56,991 nucleotides of DNA from Pseudomonadota bacterium (GTDB lineage: Bacteria > Pseudomonadota > Gammaproteobacteria > Burkholderiales > Thiobacillaceae): assembly GCA_030653935.1 (NCBI GenBank), contig JAURYL010000054.1, positions 1 through 56,991 on the forward strand, given 5' to 3'. The position numbers were made by a program, and so were the translations under genes. Below the pieces are notes generated by a model. The model made no database searches. It was not told the origin of the DNA and saw nothing but the letters and a program-made list of their open reading frames with translations. This document shows positions 53,621 through 56,991 of the stretch, in pieces. Each line of letters opens with the position of its first letter. Positions within the stretch are counted from its first letter, which is position 1.

Positions 53621-54117
53621 GCGAAGGCAGCCACGGTATCGACCGTCTGCGCGGCAAGACCACCCTGCGCGAAATCCTCGAAGTCGCCACCGGCTTCGAG
53701 GCCAGCGCCCGCGACTTCTATACGGCCCTGATCCCCAAGGTCAGCAAACGCATCCGCTACCTGGTGGAAGAACTGGCCGCCGAGGAGCAGTCGCATTACG
53801 ACCTGTTCGGCGCCCTCGCCCAACGCACGGATATCGCGGAACAGGTCAAGGAAGAGATTCAGCGCACCGCCAGCGACAGCAAGTTCTCCGACTGCCTGCA
53901 TCTGCCCGACCTGGGCGACAACCCCGACGACCAGGCCGTGCTGCAATACGCCATGGGCCGCGAACACGCCGCCATGACGCACTACGGTGAGCTGGCCGAA
54001 ACCGCCCCGGCCGGCCCGATCCGCGAGCTGTTCCAGTACCTGGCCAGCGAGGAGACCAAGCACAAGCTGGAGCTGGAAAAGATCTATTACGCGACGGTGC
54101 ATAGCGGCGGGGTCTAG
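53617..54117 (+). CDS. Rubrerythrin-like di-iron protein (no rubredoxin part)
   Basis: A 166-residue four-helix ferritin-like protein. Di-iron ligand patterns are visible: Glu in GFEASARDFY, ExxH in AAEEQSHYDLF, Glu in GREHAAMTHYGE and ExxH in ASEETKHKLELEK. There is no rubredoxin-type cysteine pair. Rubrerythrins reduce peroxide with electrons from NAD(P)H via partner proteins. ATG 53,617 overlaps the stop of the flavoprotein gene by four bases, so it belongs to the operon and may take electrons from it or protect its clusters; that is inference. Confidence 0.92.
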   Translation: MSEGSHGIDRLRGKTTLREILEVATGFEASARDFYTALIPKVSKRIRYLVEELAAEEQSHYDLFGALAQRTDIAEQVKEEIQRTASDSKFSDCLHLPDLGDNPDDQAVLQYAMGREHAAMTHYGELAETAPAGPIRELFQYLASEETKHKLELEKIYYATVHSGGV

Positions 54118-54155
54118 CAGCCTGTCGGCACCAAGGGCGAAACCCTTCGTCCGCG

Positions 54156-54449
54156 CTACCGCCTGCCACCGGCATATCCGGGCCGTCTGTGCTGATGGCG
54201 CACGATCAGAATCCGAATGCCGTTTTCGAGATGTCGATAGATGACCGAGTACGGAAAAAGCCTCATCGGGAAGGTTCTTCGACCTCTCGTAGTCGGTATG
54301 CCGATAGCGGGATGTTCAACCAAGAGCATGGCGACACGCTCGAACTCTTCGAGAAAACGCGCCGCGACCACCCGTCCGGCATGCTCGCTGTAAAAATCCT
54401 GGGCGTCGGCAAGATCGCGCTCCGCGCCAAGATGGAGCGAGTAGATCAT
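54156..54449 (-). CDS. ParE/RelE-superfamily toxin
   Basis: This 97-residue protein has the ParE/RelE fold pattern: two N-terminal helices (LADAQDFYSEHAG, ARFLEEFERVAMLLVEHPAIG), then strands with RTFPMRLFPYSVIYRH and ILIVRHQHRRPGY. The ending RHQHRRPGYW-like is characteristic of ParE-type toxins, with GY and a C-terminal basic tail. It is the second gene of a two-gene unit and overlaps the antitoxin gene by four bases. The target (gyrase or mRNA) cannot be told from sequence alone. Confidence 0.92.
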   Translation of the reverse strand: MIYSLHLGAERDLADAQDFYSEHAGRVVAARFLEEFERVAMLLVEHPAIGIPTTRGRRTFPMRLFPYSVIYRHLENGIRILIVRHQHRRPGYAGGRR

Positions 54450-54667
54450 CGCGAAAGTCTTGCTCGTAGCCGGGCGATGGCATCCTCCCCTGGAACCTCC
54501 GCGACCACACCGGATTCCAGTTCGGCCTCCCGTCGATCCGCTTCACGCTCCCAGGCTTCCTCAACTTCGGGGTCTGAATCGAGGTTGGTGATCAACCGCT
54601 CAAGCAGATGCGAGCGGTCGACGGGAGCCAACCGCAGGATTTCGGCTTCCAGGACTTCCAGGTTCAT
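54446..54667 (-). CDS. Addiction-module antitoxin (TIGR02574-type)
   Basis: A 73-residue acidic helical protein that begins MNLEVLEAEILRLAPVDRSHLLERL and carries SDPEVEEAWEREADRREAEL and GEDAIARLRARL, the pattern of the 'putative addiction module component' antitoxins that pair with ParE. The start at 54,667 matches family members; the frame continues to 54,709. Together with the toxin it forms a type II toxin-antitoxin operon, which usually represses itself. Confidence 0.88.
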   Translation of the reverse strand: MNLEVLEAEILRLAPVDRSHLLERLITNLDSDPEVEEAWEREADRREAELESGVVAEVPGEDAIARLRARLSR

Positions 54668-54748
54668 GCTCACGTTGATCTCCGCTATGTTGGACGCATT
54701 GCCGGTCATAGTTTGCCACGCGGCAAAGCATGATGGGTTCGCTACCGC

Positions 54749-55474
54749 TCACCCCAACCGCGCGCCCCAATCCACCGCCGCCAGCGGCAACTCGTTCAGT
54801 TCCGCGCGCGCTTCCCGCCAGGTCGGGTAGTGCTGCTCCAGCAGCGCCACGAAGCGCTCGCTGTGCGTCGGTTCGATCAGATGCAGCATTTCATGCACCA
54901 CAACGTACTCCAGCAAGTCCTTGGGCTTCTTGACCAACTCGGTGTTCAGACGGATGTTCCCCGCCCGGGGGTTGCAGCCGCCCCATCGGGTCTTCATGCG
55001 CTGGAGGTAGTAGCGCGTGACGGTCACGCCCAGCTTCGCCGCCCATTTCTCGATCAGCACGGGCACGACCTTATGCAGCAGGGCGCGGTGCCATTCCTCC
55101 ATGACGGCCTCGCGCTTCGCCGGCGTGCTACCGGGACGCACGCTGAGGGTGATGCGGCGATGGTCCAACTTCACGGCGGGCTTTGCATCCTTCTCGACTA
55201 CGGACAGCAGATAGTGCCGCCCCCAAAGGGTGTGACTCTCCCGCTCGATAAATTGGCGCGGTGTCTCGCGTGCCTGGGCCAGCAGCCTCGCCCGCTGCTC
55301 ACGAATCCAGCCGAGCTTGGTGATGGCATAGGCGCGAGCCACTTCCAATCGGGTGTCGGTGGGCGCCACCAGCGTGACGTGGCCGGCGGGTGGATGCACC
55401 GAGAGGTGCACGTTTTTCACCGCCTTGCGCGTCACGGCGATCTCGACGTCGCCGAGCCGGATCGTCTCAGTCAC
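54749..55474 (-). CDS. YgjP-type M48 metallopeptidase (DUF45)
   Basis: A 241-residue protein of the YgjP/WLM family. The zinc motif is HExxH in VVVHEMLHLIEPTHSERF (third ligand His in PTHSERF). RMKTRWGGCNPRAGNIRLN is the characteristic centre (SxWGSC-like). The gene overlaps the hsdR stop by four bases (ATGA). Such peptidase-like genes are frequent 3' partners of type I restriction hsdR genes. The substrate is unknown. Confidence 0.92.
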   Translation of the reverse strand: MTETIRLGDVEIAVTRKAVKNVHLSVHPPAGHVTLVAPTDTRLEVARAYAITKLGWIREQRARLLAQARETPRQFIERESHTLWGRHYLLSVVEKDAKPAVKLDHRRITLSVRPGSTPAKREAVMEEWHRALLHKVVPVLIEKWAAKLGVTVTRYYLQRMKTRWGGCNPRAGNIRLNTELVKKPKDLLEYVVVHEMLHLIEPTHSERFVALLEQHYPTWREARAELNELPLAAVDWGARLG

Positions 55475-56856
55475 TGATACCCCGGCTGGTTTTTCACCAG
55501 CTCGAACAAGGCCGTGGTCGCCGCACGGTTTCGGCCAAGCAAGGGGAATAGCGCGTTCAGCACCTGCGCCTCACGGGCTTGATCGCCCTTCCAGCCAGCC
55601 GGCGCGCGTTCGCGCAGGGTGCGATCTATCTCCAGCGCCAGCGTCAGATGCTCGTCGGCGTACTCGGCATGCGGTTCCGCCGCGATCAAGACGCCACCAC
55701 CCGCCGCCGCGAGGATGTCCGGCAGATTGTTGTAGATCACGGTGGCCTCGCTGTTGCCATGCAGCGCCGCCGGAATACCGGCCTCCGGCTGTTTCGCCGC
55801 CAGCCGCTTCACCAGGTCCTCGGCCTTGCGCAGGAATTCCTCATAGGCCGCCGTATCCGCCCGGCTCTGCTTGATCAGGTCGTCGAGCAGCGCCGACATC
55901 TGTGTGTAGAACCTCGGGTCGGTGAGCTGGTCGCGGATGATCGTCTTGCGGACGTTGTTGATGATCCCTTCGGCGATGGCGTTCTTCGACAGCTTGCCCT
56001 GCTCGTTGAGCTTCCTGGCGATGGCGTCGTGGATGCCGGTGTTGATGATCAGCTCAGTCAGCGACATTTCACCCATCTCACCCAGTGCTTCCGCCGGATC
56101 AGCCTGGATGTAGGTGTTGATGAGGTGGCGCATGTCGGCCTCGAAGGGCTTGATGTCCAGTTCCTCGCCGGCGTGTTTTTTGATCGCCGCCCGAATCTCG
56201 GCGTGGAACGTGACCTCCTTTTGCAGCGTCGCCACCTCGGCATCGGAATAGCCGGCCTCGGTCAAATCCTGGGCCAGATCGGCGTAGGCCCGCGTGAATA
56301 GCGCCACCGCCTTGTAGAACGTGATGCGCAGCGCCTCGGTTTCGTTCAGCGCATTCGGGTTGGCCGCCTCACCACAGAAATAGCGCAGAAACTGCTCCAC
56401 CTCACGCGGCAACGGCACCGGCTCGCACAGATAGGCCAGCGCCTGGCGGGCATCGTCGAGCTGCTTCCTGCCCTCTTCCAGCCAGTTCTTCAGGTGCACG
56501 TTGTTGTCGCCGCCGTTGCCCTGGTCGCTATCGTCAATATCCAGTTCGTCCGAGCTATACACCGCGATGGCTTGCTGCACGTCGCCGAACAGCTTCTTGA
56601 AGTCGACGATGTGGCCGTAGTCCTTGTCATCGCCATCCAGCCGGTTGGTGCGGCAGATGGCCTGGAACAGGTTGTGGTCGCGCAGTTCGTTGTCGAGGTA
56701 GATATAGGTGCAGCTTGGCGCGTCGAAGCCGGTCAAGAGCTTGCTCACCACGATCAACAGCTTCAGGTTGGCCGGTTCCTCGATAAAGCGGCGCTTGGCC
56801 TCGTCCTCGTACTGTTTCGTGGTCTGGCCGTTCTTGAGAACGTGCTTCGTGTCACT
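55471..56856 (-). pseudogene. hsdR: Type I restriction subunit HsdR, 3' part, cut by insertion sequence
   Basis: The remaining roughly 460 codons hold the end of the second RecA-like helicase domain (KLLIVVSKLLTGFDAPSCTY; FQAICRTNRL) and the HsdR C-terminal helical domain (EEGRKQLDDARQALAYL, then ALFTRAYADL). The coding frame can be followed back to about 56,856 (DTKHVLKNGQTTKQYEDEAK), where HsdR-like sequence stops and an IS end begins. The nuclease and first helicase domains are not in this window. The gene is broken unless the missing part lies beyond the insertion, and even then it is disrupted. Confidence 0.88.
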
Positions 56857-56991
56857 AGTGTCCGGTTAAATATCGAACAAATTCAATTGGTTGCATGGGT
56901 TAGGTGGCGTGGTTCTGTTGGCATCGGGCCGCAAGGCGCATGAAATCTCGGTTTTCTCGAAAACAGAGACCGACAAAATCTGTAACAAAGT
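56857..56991. mobile_element. End of an IS4-family insertion sequence (partial)
   Basis: The boundary is near TGTCCGGTTAAATATCGAAC (from 56,859), directly against hsdR sequence. The element contains the transposase 3' end and continues past the window. The other end and the target duplication cannot be seen. Confidence 0.8.
56866..56991 (-). CDS. IS4-family transposase, C-terminal fragment
   Basis: The last 41 codons read LLQILSVSVFEKTEISCALR and end NPCNQLNLFDI-stop. LQILSVxxFEK plus NQLNLFD at the extreme C-terminus is the usual tail of one IS4-family transposase group. The catalytic DDE domain lies outside the window. It shares its reading frame by chance with the interrupted hsdR. Confidence 0.8.
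   Translation of the reverse strand, partial: TLLQILSVSVFEKTEISCALRPDANRTTPPNPCNQLNLFDI

Noticed and set aside
42849-54117. Group 4 NiFe hydrogenase or standard complex I
   Set aside because: The large subunit lacks the C-terminal DPCxxC nickel ligands. It also lacks the quinone-site residues of NuoD, and NuoE, F and G are absent. The Mrp-type subunits and their order fit MBS/Mbx better.

Overview
The window is a high-GC chromosomal segment that looks betaproteobacterial. The evidence is the gene order lepA-lepB-DUF4845-rnc-era-recO-pdxJ, the close match of MutS, LepA and Cca to proteobacterial forms, and the style of the short palindromic repeats. A lithotrophic lineage of the Nitrosomonadales/Hydrogenophilales type is my guess; no marker here fixes the genus. 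No rRNA or tRNA gene was recognised.

Layout. (1) 0.3-3.1 kb, minus strand: four overlapping genes (membrane protein, small protein, LysM protein, two-part hypothetical) resembling the accessory end of a type VI secretion or polymorphic-toxin island. (2) 3.5-12.7 kb: mutS, then lepA-lepB-DUF4845-rnc-era-recO-pdxJ. The spaces between these housekeeping genes are full of hairpin repeats that reach into coding sequence at the rnc end and the era start. (3) 12.9-17.2 kb: a lone membrane histidine kinase, an orphan type IV-pilin-like protein, pirin and ispD. (4) 17.3-24.7 kb: the AmmeMemoRadiSam genes amrB-amrA-amrS, a lytic transglycosylase, an NDUFA9-like epimerase, cca and a Crp-type regulator. 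(5) 24.7-41.6 kb: a signalling region with a PAS-LuxR regulator, a TPR lipoprotein-like or secreted protein, a 1406-residue CheB-CheR-PAS-GGDEF-EAL fusion and a REC-kinase. It ends in a minus-strand operon: YfiR-like protein, TonB-dependent receptor, hybrid kinase, REC-PAS-GGDEF-EAL. A fragment of a second TonB receptor lies just upstream of that operon. (6) 41.6-42.8 kb: non-coding, with three kinds of hairpin element including a 161-bp unit in tandem.

(7) 42.8-54.1 kb: the most notable locus, twelve tightly packed plus-strand genes. Mrp antiporter subunits (E, F, G, a DUF4040 protein, B, C, and two MrpD/NuoL-type subunits fused in one 1051-residue protein) are followed by complex-I-like subunits H, B, C and D. 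Next come a fused 8Fe-ferredoxin/NAD(P)H flavoprotein and a rubrerythrin-like protein. The order matches the archaeal membrane-bound sulfane reductase (MBS/Mbx) operon as I know it. The large subunit keeps one CxxC but has lost the C-terminal nickel-binding cysteines and does not show the quinone-site residues. It is therefore predicted to be neither a hydrogenase nor a quinone-reducing complex I. A NAD(P)H- or ferredoxin-linked, ion-translocating MBS-like complex with an unknown electron acceptor is the best reading.

(8) 54.1-57.0 kb, minus strand: a ParE-type toxin-antitoxin pair, a YgjP-type metallopeptidase and the 3' part of a type I restriction gene (hsdR) cut by the end of an IS4-family insertion sequence that runs out of the window.
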